A stretch of 64,000 bases of DNA from Roseitalea sp. (GTDB lineage: Bacteria > Pseudomonadota > Alphaproteobacteria > Rhizobiales > Rhizobiaceae): assembly GCA_017642895.1 (NCBI GenBank), contig JAEPON010000018.1:1-64000 (forward strand), given 5' to 3'. The first letter of the stretch is position 1, and each line of letters begins with the position of its first letter. Below the pieces are notes generated by a model that was not told the origin of the DNA, searched no databases, and was given only the letters and a program-made list of their open reading frames with translations. Made by a program: the position numbers and the translations under genes. This document shows positions 10,164-16,829 of this stretch, piece by piece.

Positions 10164-11393
10164 ATGGAAAACGCGTTCAGCCTCGATCAAACCGCCTTCA
10201 CGCTTGCCGGGCGCGCCGTTTCGGTGGGCGAAAGCCTGATGGCCGGCGCGCTGATGCTGGCAGCGCTTGTGTTGTTCACCTTGTTTCTGGTCTGGCGCAA
10301 CGGCGTCGCCGGCCGGGACGTTCTGCAGCGGGCGCAGGAGCGGGCCGAACGCGCCGAAGCGCGGGTGGATGACATTTTGAAGGCCCAGGCCGACATGCAG
10401 GGGCGGCTGGCCGCGATGACGGACATGTTTGGCGCGCGGCATTCGGAGATAAGCACCACACTGTCGCAGCGGCTCGATGCGATGAGTTCGCGCATCGGCC
10501 AGTCGATCAACGAGCAGCAGAAGTCGGCACACGCCAATCTGAGCAAGCTGCATGAGCGGCTGGCGGTGATCGACACGGCGCAGAACAACATCCAGCAGCT
10601 CGCCGGCCAGGTGGTGGAACTGCAATCGATCCTGTCGAACAAGCAAACGCGCGGCGCCTTCGGCCAGAGCCGGATGGAGGCGATCATCGAGGACGGTCTG
10701 CCGATGGGCGCCTTTGCGTTCCAGACAACGCTGTCGAACGGATCGCGGCCCGATTGCATGATCGCCATGCCCAACGGGGCGCCCGGCCTCGTCATCGATG
10801 CCAAGTTTCCGCTGGAAGCCTGGAACGCGGTGCGCAAGGCCAAGAGCGAAGCGGACGGCACCGCCGCTGCCAGGCGGTTCCGCGCGGATATGGATGTGCA
10901 CATCAGGGCGATTGCAGAGAAATATCTGATCGCCGGCGAGACGCAGGACACAGCGTTCCTGTTCGTGCCGTCCGAGAGCATCTTCGCCGACATTCACGAG
11001 CACCATGAGACGATCGTGCAGAAGGCGCACCGGGCGCGGATCGTCATCGTCTCGCCATCGCTGCTGATGCTGTCCATCCAGGTGATCCAGGCGCTCCTGA
11101 AGGATGCCCGCATGCGCGAACAGGCGCATCTGATCCAGGGCGAAGTGATGCGGCTGATGGAAGATCTGGGGCGGCTCGACGAACGGGTGCGCAAGCTGCA
11201 AGGCCATTTCGGTCAGACAGCCAAGGATATCGACGACATTCTGATCACGACCGGAAAGCTGACCAAGCGCGGTCAGAAGATCGAGGGGCTCGAATTCGAC
11301 GAGCAGCCGACCAAGGAGGATGCACCGGAGCCGGGCGCAGAAAGCAAGACCGGCCATCTGCGCCTGCGGGTGGTCGATGGCGAGCCCGACTGA
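10164..11393 (+). CDS. rmuC: DNA recombination protein RmuC homolog
   Basis: RmuC proteins limit inversions at short inverted repeats and carry a nuclease-like domain. An N-terminal membrane segment (MLAALVLFTLFLVW, near residues 30-45) is followed by a coiled coil (about 50-150, rich in Glu, Arg, Gln and Ala). The conserved core (about 165-370) has GAFGQSRMEAIIEDGLP and LVIDAKFPLEAW, where Asp and Lys resemble a PD-(D/E)XK site. The C-terminal tail is acidic. It meets the PhnD-like gene end to end, with no space. Confidence 0.93.
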   Translation: MENAFSLDQTAFTLAGRAVSVGESLMAGALMLAALVLFTLFLVWRNGVAGRDVLQRAQERAERAEARVDDILKAQADMQGRLAAMTDMFGARHSEISTTLSQRLDAMSSRIGQSINEQQKSAHANLSKLHERLAVIDTAQNNIQQLAGQVVELQSILSNKQTRGAFGQSRMEAIIEDGLPMGAFAFQTTLSNGSRPDCMIAMPNGAPGLVIDAKFPLEAWNAVRKAKSEADGTAAARRFRADMDVHIRAIAEKYLIAGETQDTAFLFVPSESIFADIHEHHETIVQKAHRARIVIVSPSLLMLSIQVIQALLKDARMREQAHLIQGEVMRLMEDLGRLDERVRKLQGHFGQTAKDIDDILITTGKLTKRGQKIEGLEFDEQPTKEDAPEPGAESKTGHLRLRVVDGEPD

Positions 11394-12110
11394 TCAGCGC
11401 TCGGTCGGCCGATCGAGCACCGTAACGGGCATCGCGGCGGCCACCGCGCGCCGCAAACGGACGATATCGGCATCGGTCATTTTGGTGTTGGTGACCAGCG
11501 GCAAGCCGGGCCGCTCCGCCGTCCAGCCAACGACATGCACCCTGTCGGCCGCCGGCTCATGGGCCCTGGCAATCTGCCAGGTCACGCAATCGACAGCGGC
11601 AAGGCGCGCCGCCCCTTCCGCGACGGCCGTGATCGATGCGCGGTGCGAACCGGTCCAAATGACGGGCTCGGGAAATGGCCGGCCGGCTTGCGCACCATCG
11701 CGCTCCAGCGCCACATAGCCCGACATCGAATCCGGCGCATTGGCGGCCAGCGGCCCGTCCAGCGATCGGGGCAACATGGCACCGGTGTCGACAGGCGGCG
11801 CGGCATCCGCGCCCCGGCCGGACGCGATGATCACGCTGCGATAGGTGCCGGCGCCGCAGCCCGGCGCGTCGTGGATCGGCGTTGCGACATAGCGCACGCG
11901 GCTTTGCAACGCGGTTTCCAGCGGATATGTGCAGGTCTCCCCCAACAGGAGGTCCGGGCTCAGCCACGTGGATTGCGGATCGTCGGCCCGGGTGAGGGCG
12001 TGGGGTGCGTCAAACCCCGCATCGCGCAGCGCGTCGCGCAGACGGGCCCACAGCGCATCGATTGCACCATGGCGCTCCGGCCAGTCATACATGGGCAGGC
12101 AGGCGATCAT
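11394..12110 (-). CDS. PhnD-like (phosphate/phosphonate ABC type) substrate-binding domain protein
   Basis: The 238-residue protein has the fold signature of PhnD/SsuA/transferrin-like binding proteins: ACLPMYDWPERHGAIDALW at the start, LLLGETCTYPLETAL, then GTYRSVIIASGRG and a late domain that ends VTNTKMTDADIVRLRRAV. It has no signal peptide and no ABC permease or ATPase gene beside it, so a transport role is not supported. It follows the desaturase gene by 9 bases on the same strand, so it should be cotranscribed with it. Its ligand is unknown. It may be a cytoplasmic ligand-binding protein or a remnant of a transporter. Confidence 0.7.
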   Translation of the reverse strand: MIACLPMYDWPERHGAIDALWARLRDALRDAGFDAPHALTRADDPQSTWLSPDLLLGETCTYPLETALQSRVRYVATPIHDAPGCGAGTYRSVIIASGRGADAAPPVDTGAMLPRSLDGPLAANAPDSMSGYVALERDGAQAGRPFPEPVIWTGSHRASITAVAEGAARLAAVDCVTWQIARAHEPAADRVHVVGWTAERPGLPLVTNTKMTDADIVRLRRAVAAAMPVTVLDRPTER

Positions 12111-12119
12111 GACGGGCGG

Positions 12120-13130
12120 TCAGTGCCGTGCCCTGGCGGCGAATGGCATGGCTTCGGCGGGAAAGGCAGCCGGCGCCACCGATGCCGGCCGGGCGGCACC
12201 GGACGTTTCCGCCGGCGCCGTCGTGGGAACCGCCACGGCACGCCGCCGGGCCGGATGGACGACCGGCTCCTTGGCCGACAGGGCATGGGCGCGGAAGATC
12301 TGCCAATAGCTGCGATAGACATAGGCCTTGTTGGCGGCCAGCCATTCCTGGCGACGCTCGCGGTAAAGGCGCGGAAGTTCGTACCAGGGCGCAGCGGGCC
12401 GCCGGTGGTGCACGACATGCAGATTGTTGTTCAGAAACAGCCATGACAGGATTCGGCTTTGCTCGACAACAACGGTGCGGCCATCGGGCGTCTGGTCCCA
12501 GCGATGCTCGCAATAGGTCCGGATGGCGATCAGCGCCATGCCGCCATAGGCGACGGTGATGACATAAAGCAGCGGGTTTATGCCCATGCCGATCCAGACA
12601 ATGGCGGCAAGACCCACAAGGCCCAGGGCGTGATGGACCCATGCGCGGCGCACGCCGGGACTGCCGGCGGCGAAATTCCGCGCATCGTCGCGCCAGAAGC
12701 CGAATGCCATCAGCGGAGGCCCGATCACCAGACGACCGACAAACGTGTTGTTGGCGGCAAGCAGGGCACGCATCGGCCAGGCCATTGCCGCATGGTCACC
12801 CTCGGCCCGATACCAGCTTTCGGGGTCGTCATAGGGGTCGGTCAGGTTCTCGTCATTGTGGTGGCGCAGATGCAGCGCCTTGAACCGCCGGAACGGGAAC
12901 GCAACGGCCAGTGGCAGCGCAACGAGCAGTTCGTTGACGGCGCCGCTGCGTGTGGGATGGCCGTGCAGCGCCTCATGCTGCAAGGATGTGTGGAACCCGG
13001 CGGCGACGGCCATCAGCGCCAGCGCCAAAGCCGGCATGGTGGGAAAGATCAGGAAACCGGCACCCGCCCAAACCCCGTAGCAAAGCGCCAACATGGCCAG
13101 TGTCGGCCACTCAATCGTTCGTTTTCTCAT
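12120..13130 (-). CDS. membrane fatty acid desaturase family protein
   Basis: This is a di-iron membrane desaturase/hydroxylase. The three histidine boxes are present: HEALH (residues 52-56), HLRHH (87-91) and HVVHH (238-242), with hydrophobic segments between. The substrate could be acyl lipid or another lipid (ketolase/hydroxylase-like enzymes share this core); the sequence does not decide. After about residue 285 there is a 50-residue Ala/Pro/Val-rich tail of low complexity, which is not part of the catalytic core. The gene is divergent from an XRE regulator. The shared 137-base region holds a row of operator-like repeats, suggesting control by that regulator. Confidence 0.88.
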   Translation of the reverse strand: MRKRTIEWPTLAMLALCYGVWAGAGFLIFPTMPALALALMAVAAGFHTSLQHEALHGHPTRSGAVNELLVALPLAVAFPFRRFKALHLRHHNDENLTDPYDDPESWYRAEGDHAAMAWPMRALLAANNTFVGRLVIGPPLMAFGFWRDDARNFAAGSPGVRRAWVHHALGLVGLAAIVWIGMGINPLLYVITVAYGGMALIAIRTYCEHRWDQTPDGRTVVVEQSRILSWLFLNNNLHVVHHRRPAAPWYELPRLYRERRQEWLAANKAYVYRSYWQIFRAHALSAKEPVVHPARRRAVAVPTTAPAETSGAARPASVAPAAFPAEAMPFAARARH

Positions 13131-13144
13131 CGTGATTCGTTACC

Positions 13145-13164
13145 CCTGACAACAAGATGTCAGG
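13145..13164. promoter_or_regulatory. perfect 7-bp inverted repeat before the desaturase start
   Basis: CCTGACA (13145-13151) and TGTCAGG (13158-13164) are exact inverted repeats with a 6-base spacer. The element ends 14 bases upstream of the desaturase ATG. It could be an operator or a hairpin in the 5' untranslated RNA. It differs in sequence from the half-sites nearer the XRE gene. Confidence 0.5.
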
Positions 13165-13203
13165 AGCGGCGACACTTTGAAACGCGGGAATGCGCACTAA
13201 AGG

Positions 13204-13263
13204 TTGATTCACGTCATCAAATCCACCAAATGTTGATAATTGTCATCAAACGTCTGGTTTGAT
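13204..13263. promoter_or_regulatory. array of TTGAT/ATCAA operator-like half-sites
   Basis: Five half-sites alternate in orientation: TTGAT (13204), ATCAA (13216), TTGAT (13233), ATCAA (13245) and TTTGAT (13258-13263). They make three palindromes with a constant 7-base spacer: 13204-13220, 13233-13249, and ATCAAA-N7-TTTGAT at 13245-13263. The array ends 4 bases before the XRE start codon and lies between the two divergent genes. It is most simply read as the binding region of that regulator. Confidence 0.6.
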
Positions 13264-13267
13264 CTGC

Positions 13268-14128
13268 ATGTCCGAAACATCAACCGATACGATCGACAAA
13301 CGCGACGCCTCGCGGCTGTTCCGCGAAAGGCTGGCGCGGCTGCTGCTCCGTTCGGGGCTCAACCGATCGCAGTTCGCCGGCACCGTCGGGCTCGACAGGT
13401 CTGCGCTATCGCAGCTCCTGTCGGGTGAAACCGCGCGGTTGCCCCGCGCCGAAACGCTGATCCGCATCGCCGCGACCCAATCGGTCAGCCTGGACTGGCT
13501 GCTGGGCCTCAGCCAGGACGAGGGCGTGTCCGCGGAAATCCGCCCGGCGCTGGAACTGGAGGAAGCGCAGGATTCGCGCGACGATGCGGCGCTGATGCAA
13601 TGGCACCAGGACGCGGCCGGCACAAAAATCCGCTATGTGCCCGCGACCATTCCCGATTTTCTGCGAACCGATGCGGTCATCGCGTTCGAGACGCGCGAGA
13701 CCAAACCGCCGGTCGCCGCGCAGATCGACGATGCGCGTGAACGGCTTGCCTACAGCCGCAAGCCGGAAAACGATACCGAAGTGTGCATGCCGCTGCAGAC
13801 CCTGCAAGCACTCGCCGAGGGCAACGGTCCATGGGCGGCGCTGAACGAACCGGTTCGCCATGCGCAAATCCGCCAGATCGCCGCGCTGACCGACGATCTT
13901 TATCCCGGCCTGCGGCTTTTCCTGTTCGACGCCAGGCGCACATTCTCGGCCCCCTACACGGTGTTCGGGCCGACCCGCGCGGCGGTCTATATGGGCGACA
14001 TGTATCTGGTTCTGAACGCGAAAGATGCCATCGACGCGCTGACCCGCCATTTCGACCAACTGATCCGCGCGGCTGTCGTGCGGCCGCACGAAGCCGGCGC
14101 CGTTATCGGGTCGCTGATCCGGTCATGA
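13268..14128 (+). CDS. XRE-family transcriptional regulator with C-terminal sensor-like domain
   Basis: An N-terminal helix-turn-helix of the Cro/C1 type covers about residues 15-75 (LNRSQFAGTVGLDRSALSQ is the recognition region). The remaining 200 residues have the look of the DUF5753-type ligand or interaction domain known from actinobacterial regulators (RYVPATIPDFLRTDAV; a later FGPTRAAVYMGDMYLV); this is a resemblance by eye only. I chose the ATG at 13268 over a TTG at 13259, because the latter lies inside an operator-like palindrome. No clear ribosome binding site is visible. The gene is divergent from the desaturase and probably controls it and itself. Confidence 0.8.
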   Translation: MSETSTDTIDKRDASRLFRERLARLLLRSGLNRSQFAGTVGLDRSALSQLLSGETARLPRAETLIRIAATQSVSLDWLLGLSQDEGVSAEIRPALELEEAQDSRDDAALMQWHQDAAGTKIRYVPATIPDFLRTDAVIAFETRETKPPVAAQIDDARERLAYSRKPENDTEVCMPLQTLQALAEGNGPWAALNEPVRHAQIRQIAALTDDLYPGLRLFLFDARRTFSAPYTVFGPTRAAVYMGDMYLVLNAKDAIDALTRHFDQLIRAAVVRPHEAGAVIGSLIRS

Positions 14129-14378
14129 TCGGGCGGATGGACACATGGGCATCGACCTTGTCGGCGCGAAGCAGGTTGCCGGCTTCCGGCGTGGCACATT
14201 TGCCGCCATAGGGGCAATCGATACAGGCCTGACGGCGGCTCGACGCCTTGCGCATGGCCTTCATCGCCAATGCGATGATCCCGGCCCGGCGGCCATCGGC
14301 CTGGTCGCGTTCCTGCTGCATTCCGCACAGCGCGCGGAAGCAAATCTGGTTGTCGGCCTGGACGAGACGATCATGCAT
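14103..14378 (-). CDS. small cysteine-rich protein of unknown function
   Basis: The 91-residue product has five cysteines: a C-x4-C pair (ICFRALC) and a CIDCPYGGKC cluster (C-x2-C-x5-C). This suggests a metal or Fe-S site. The rest is basic and helical (ALAMKAMRKASSRRQ). Composition and periodic cysteines argue for a real gene, although it overlaps the end of the XRE gene on the other strand by 26 bases. The frame stays open for 15 more codons upstream of the ATG (reading STSTNAKAAALRAM) but has no standard start there, so the 5' end is uncertain. I do not recognise the family. Confidence 0.5.
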   Translation of the reverse strand: MHDRLVQADNQICFRALCGMQQERDQADGRRAGIIALAMKAMRKASSRRQACIDCPYGGKCATPEAGNLLRADKVDAHVSIRPIMTGSATR

Positions 14379-14406
14379 GGCCCGAAGCGCCGCCGCCTTT
14401 GCGTTG

Positions 14407-14428
14407 GTTGACGTCGAGAAGTGTCAAC
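14407..14428. repeat. inverted repeat GTTGAC-N10-GTCAAC
   Basis: Exact 6-base arms at 14407-14412 and 14423-14428, 28 bases ahead of the ATG of the small cysteine-rich gene on the minus strand. It has the size of a repressor or activator site. No protein can be assigned. Confidence 0.4.
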
Positions 14429-14441
14429 TTAACCTTACATA

Positions 14442-14489
14442 TTATTCCGTCATATGCGAGTCCTGTTATTCCGTCACATGCGAGTCCTG
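14442..14489. repeat. two tandem copies of a 24-bp unit
   Basis: The units at 14442-14465 and 14466-14489 are adjacent and differ at one base (CATATG versus CACATG in the middle). They lie between the XRE gene end and the small cysteine-rich gene, and upstream of the latter. They may be a regulator binding pair or a recent slippage duplication. Confidence 0.75.
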
Positions 14490-14536
14490 CGTCCGACACG
14501 GCCGCCGCGACAGCGCCAAACGCTTTCCGACCACCG

Positions 14537-14953
14537 TCAGGCGTCTTCCGCGGCGAGCGATTTGACAAGATCAATGATGCGGCGGCGCACCTTGGGGTCG
14601 GCAATCTTCACAAAGGCGCGGTTGAGCTGAAGACCCTCCGAACTCGACAGGAAGCTGACCACATAGGTGGACGCATTCTCCTCAAGACCCGACGCGGCCG
14701 CCGGGGCGCTGTCATCGGGTGCGTCCTCGAAAAAGAACGATACAGGCACGTTCAGGATCGATGCGATGTTTTGAAGCCGGCTGGCACCGACCCGGTTGGT
14801 GCCCTTTTCATATTTCTGGACCTGCTGGAACGTGATGCCCAGGCTCTCGCCGAGCTTCTCCTGGCTCATGCCCAGCATCGTCCGGCGCAGCCGGATGCGG
14901 CTGCCGACATGGATATCGATGGGATTGGGTTGCTTCTTTTTCTTGTCGTTCAT
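14537..14953 (-). CDS. XRE-family transcriptional regulator (Rhizobiales lnt-metK type)
   Basis: A 138-residue DNA-binding protein. The helix-turn-helix (about residues 14-72) reads VGSRIRLRRTMLGMSQEKLG and FQQVQKYEKG. The C-terminal part (about 90-138) is conserved in Rhizobiales homologs (SFLSSSEGLQLNRAFVKIADPKVRRRIIDLVKSLA). In relatives this gene commonly sits between lnt and metK. Here lnt is directly upstream, but metK is about 8.6 kb away behind truA, def-fmt and the accessory genes. Its target is not known to me. It seems to have its own promoter (15053-15081). Confidence 0.9.
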   Translation of the reverse strand: MNDKKKKQPNPIDIHVGSRIRLRRTMLGMSQEKLGESLGITFQQVQKYEKGTNRVGASRLQNIASILNVPVSFFFEDAPDDSAPAAASGLEENASTYVVSFLSSSEGLQLNRAFVKIADPKVRRRIIDLVKSLAAEDA

Positions 14954-15052
14954 TCTGTGTCCCCGCCGCCTTGAAAGCGGTCATTGATCGGATCAGGACC
15001 AGAAGCCGGTCTTGCGCGTCCCCCAACGCGGTCCCCAAGTCCGGCGCGCTAG

Positions 15053-15081
15053 GTATGTGCCGTGACCACGGGCGCTGTCAA
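15053..15081 (-). promoter_or_regulatory. candidate promoter for the XRE gene at 14537-14953
   Basis: On the minus strand a consensus TTGACA (15081-15076) is followed after 17 bases by ACATAC (15058-15053), in the gap between the lnt stop and the XRE start. The -10 element is weak. Confidence 0.4.
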
Positions 15082-15093
15082 CAAAGCTGGACG

Positions 15094-16755
15094 CTAATTG
15101 ATGCCGAAAGCGCGCAACCTGGCGCGCGCGATAATCGCTATAGCCGAAAGAAAACCCAGGAACAACCAGAAGTTGATTTTGCGCTGCCCCTCCTGAACAA
15201 GGACGGGTGCCGGCGGCGGCAGCGGCGCGTCGGCGGCGGCTCTGACATCGTGTCCGATGCGCGCGATCATCCGGCCGAACGGATCGACAATCGCCGAAAT
15301 GCCGTTGTTGGCGACACGGATGAGCGGCAAGCCGGTCTCCACGGCGCGCAGCCGCGTCTGGTGCAAGTGCTGCCAGGGGCCGGGTGTCCGGCCGAACCAG
15401 GCATCATTGGTGACGTTGACGATCGCATCGACCCGCTGCCCGTGCGGCGGCACGGCATGGTGCGGAAAGATCGATTCATAGCAGACCAGCGGTAGAACCG
15501 TGAGGCCGCCTTCGAGCGTGATCGTCGCGCGGGCAGGCGCCGCGGAATAGCCCCGGTCGGCATCGGCGATGGCGCGCAGACCGATCGCGCCCAGAATGTC
15601 GGCAAACGGCAGGTATTCGCCAAACGGCACCAGATGTACCTTGTCGGCCGCCCCGGCGATGACACCTGCGGTCGTCACCGCCATGACCGAATTGTAGTAG
15701 CGGCCGGTCACCGACCCTTCTTCCTCGCCCGGCTCCTCGCGCACCGCGCCGGTGAGCAACACCTGACCGGATTGCAGCGTTTCGCCGATCGAAGCCAGCG
15801 CCACCGCATCACGGGTCAGCAGGTAGGGCACGGATGTTTCGGGCCACACGACGATATCGGGCAGCGGCCCTGATGCCGCTGTTCCGGCCTGCGCCTCTCC
15901 ATCGACGGCGGACGCGTCGGCCGGCACCGCGTCCAGTGCGGTCAGGTCGAGCAATGTCTGGAACGTTGCGGCGCGCGCCTCTTGATCCATCTTCTGCTCC
16001 TGGGCGATTGCCGGCTGCACCAGGCGAATGACGGGCGCATCCTCCACGGCAGCCGAAGGATCGGGAGCCTGTGACAGGCGCCAGACCCCAAATCCGGCAT
16101 GCGCGCCGACCAGCAGCACGCACAGCACGGCGCCGGCAAAGGCGGCGCCACGCCGCGCGGCGAGTTGGGCGGGAAGCGCGAAGACAAGAACCGCAAACGC
16201 GCTCATTGCAAAAATGCCGCCGATCATCACCGACTGCATCATGATCGGCGACGGCATCAGCGCGTAGCCGATCGCGTTCCAGGGAAATCCGGTCAGGACG
16301 AAGGACCGGGCCCATTCGGCGAGCCCGAACGCAGCCGCCAGCGCTGCAATCCTTCCGAACCCGTCCGACCAGACAAGGCGCGCCAGCGCGCAAGCGGCGC
16401 CATAAAAGAGCGCCAGGACAGCCGGCAGGCCGAGCACGGCAAGCGGAATTGCCCAGGCGAATTCCGGCGCCTCGACCAAAAGCGCGTTGGCCAACCACCA
16501 GATGCCGGCCGTGAAATAGCCAAGGCCGAACAGCCATCCGATCCAGAATGCGGAACGCAGCGCGCCGATGGCCTTGCCAGGCGTTGCGCCGACCGCACCG
16601 TCCAGAAGCCAGACCAGGACCGGAACGGTCAGAAAACCGACGGCAAACAGGTGGAACGGTGCCTGCGTCAGCACGGTCAGCGCGCCAAGCGCAAGCGACA
16701 GGGCGGCACGGCGCCAACCGGACAAGAGCAGGATGCGCTGGGCGAAGTGTTCCAT
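15094..16755 (-). CDS. lnt: apolipoprotein N-acyltransferase
   Basis: Lnt adds the third acyl chain to lipoproteins in the inner membrane. The N-terminal half has six or more hydrophobic segments. The nitrilase-type domain (about 225-500) carries the catalytic triad: Glu in VWPETSVPYL, Lys in DKVHLVPFGEYLP, and Cys in LVCYESIFP. A last membrane segment is at the C-terminus. A TTG at 16785 extends the frame, but ATG 16755 (MEHFAQRILLLSGWRRA) fits the family and gives 553 residues. It lies between corC and the XRE gene on the same strand. Confidence 0.96.
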   Translation of the reverse strand: MEHFAQRILLLSGWRRAALSLALGALTVLTQAPFHLFAVGFLTVPVLVWLLDGAVGATPGKAIGALRSAFWIGWLFGLGYFTAGIWWLANALLVEAPEFAWAIPLAVLGLPAVLALFYGAACALARLVWSDGFGRIAALAAAFGLAEWARSFVLTGFPWNAIGYALMPSPIMMQSVMIGGIFAMSAFAVLVFALPAQLAARRGAAFAGAVLCVLLVGAHAGFGVWRLSQAPDPSAAVEDAPVIRLVQPAIAQEQKMDQEARAATFQTLLDLTALDAVPADASAVDGEAQAGTAASGPLPDIVVWPETSVPYLLTRDAVALASIGETLQSGQVLLTGAVREEPGEEEGSVTGRYYNSVMAVTTAGVIAGAADKVHLVPFGEYLPFADILGAIGLRAIADADRGYSAAPARATITLEGGLTVLPLVCYESIFPHHAVPPHGQRVDAIVNVTNDAWFGRTPGPWQHLHQTRLRAVETGLPLIRVANNGISAIVDPFGRMIARIGHDVRAAADAPLPPPAPVLVQEGQRKINFWLFLGFLSAIAIIARARLRAFGIN

Positions 16756-16804
16756 GAAGCCCCGGGCCGAATCACGTCTGCCCAAGGCATATCAGGCTTG
16801 CCGG

Positions 16805-16821
16805 GCCGGCGCGACGCCGGC
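16805..16821 (-). repeat. stem-loop downstream of the corC-like gene
   Basis: GCCGGCG and CGCCGGC (7-base exact arms, 3-base loop) lie 8 bases beyond the corC stop and before lnt. There is no T run, so it is more likely an mRNA-stabilising or pausing hairpin than a full terminator. Confidence 0.4.
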
Positions 16822-16829
16822 GCTTCCGA

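Noticed and set aside
9864-11357. 497-codon open frame antisense to rmuC and def
   Set aside because: Shadow of rmuC, with low-complexity composition and no recognisable domain.
14371-14604. Open frame on the minus strand overlapping the tandem repeat and XRE gene end
   Set aside because: It is mostly made of the repeat itself and the antiparallel region around it; the frame ends within the start of the small cysteine-rich gene and shows no family features.
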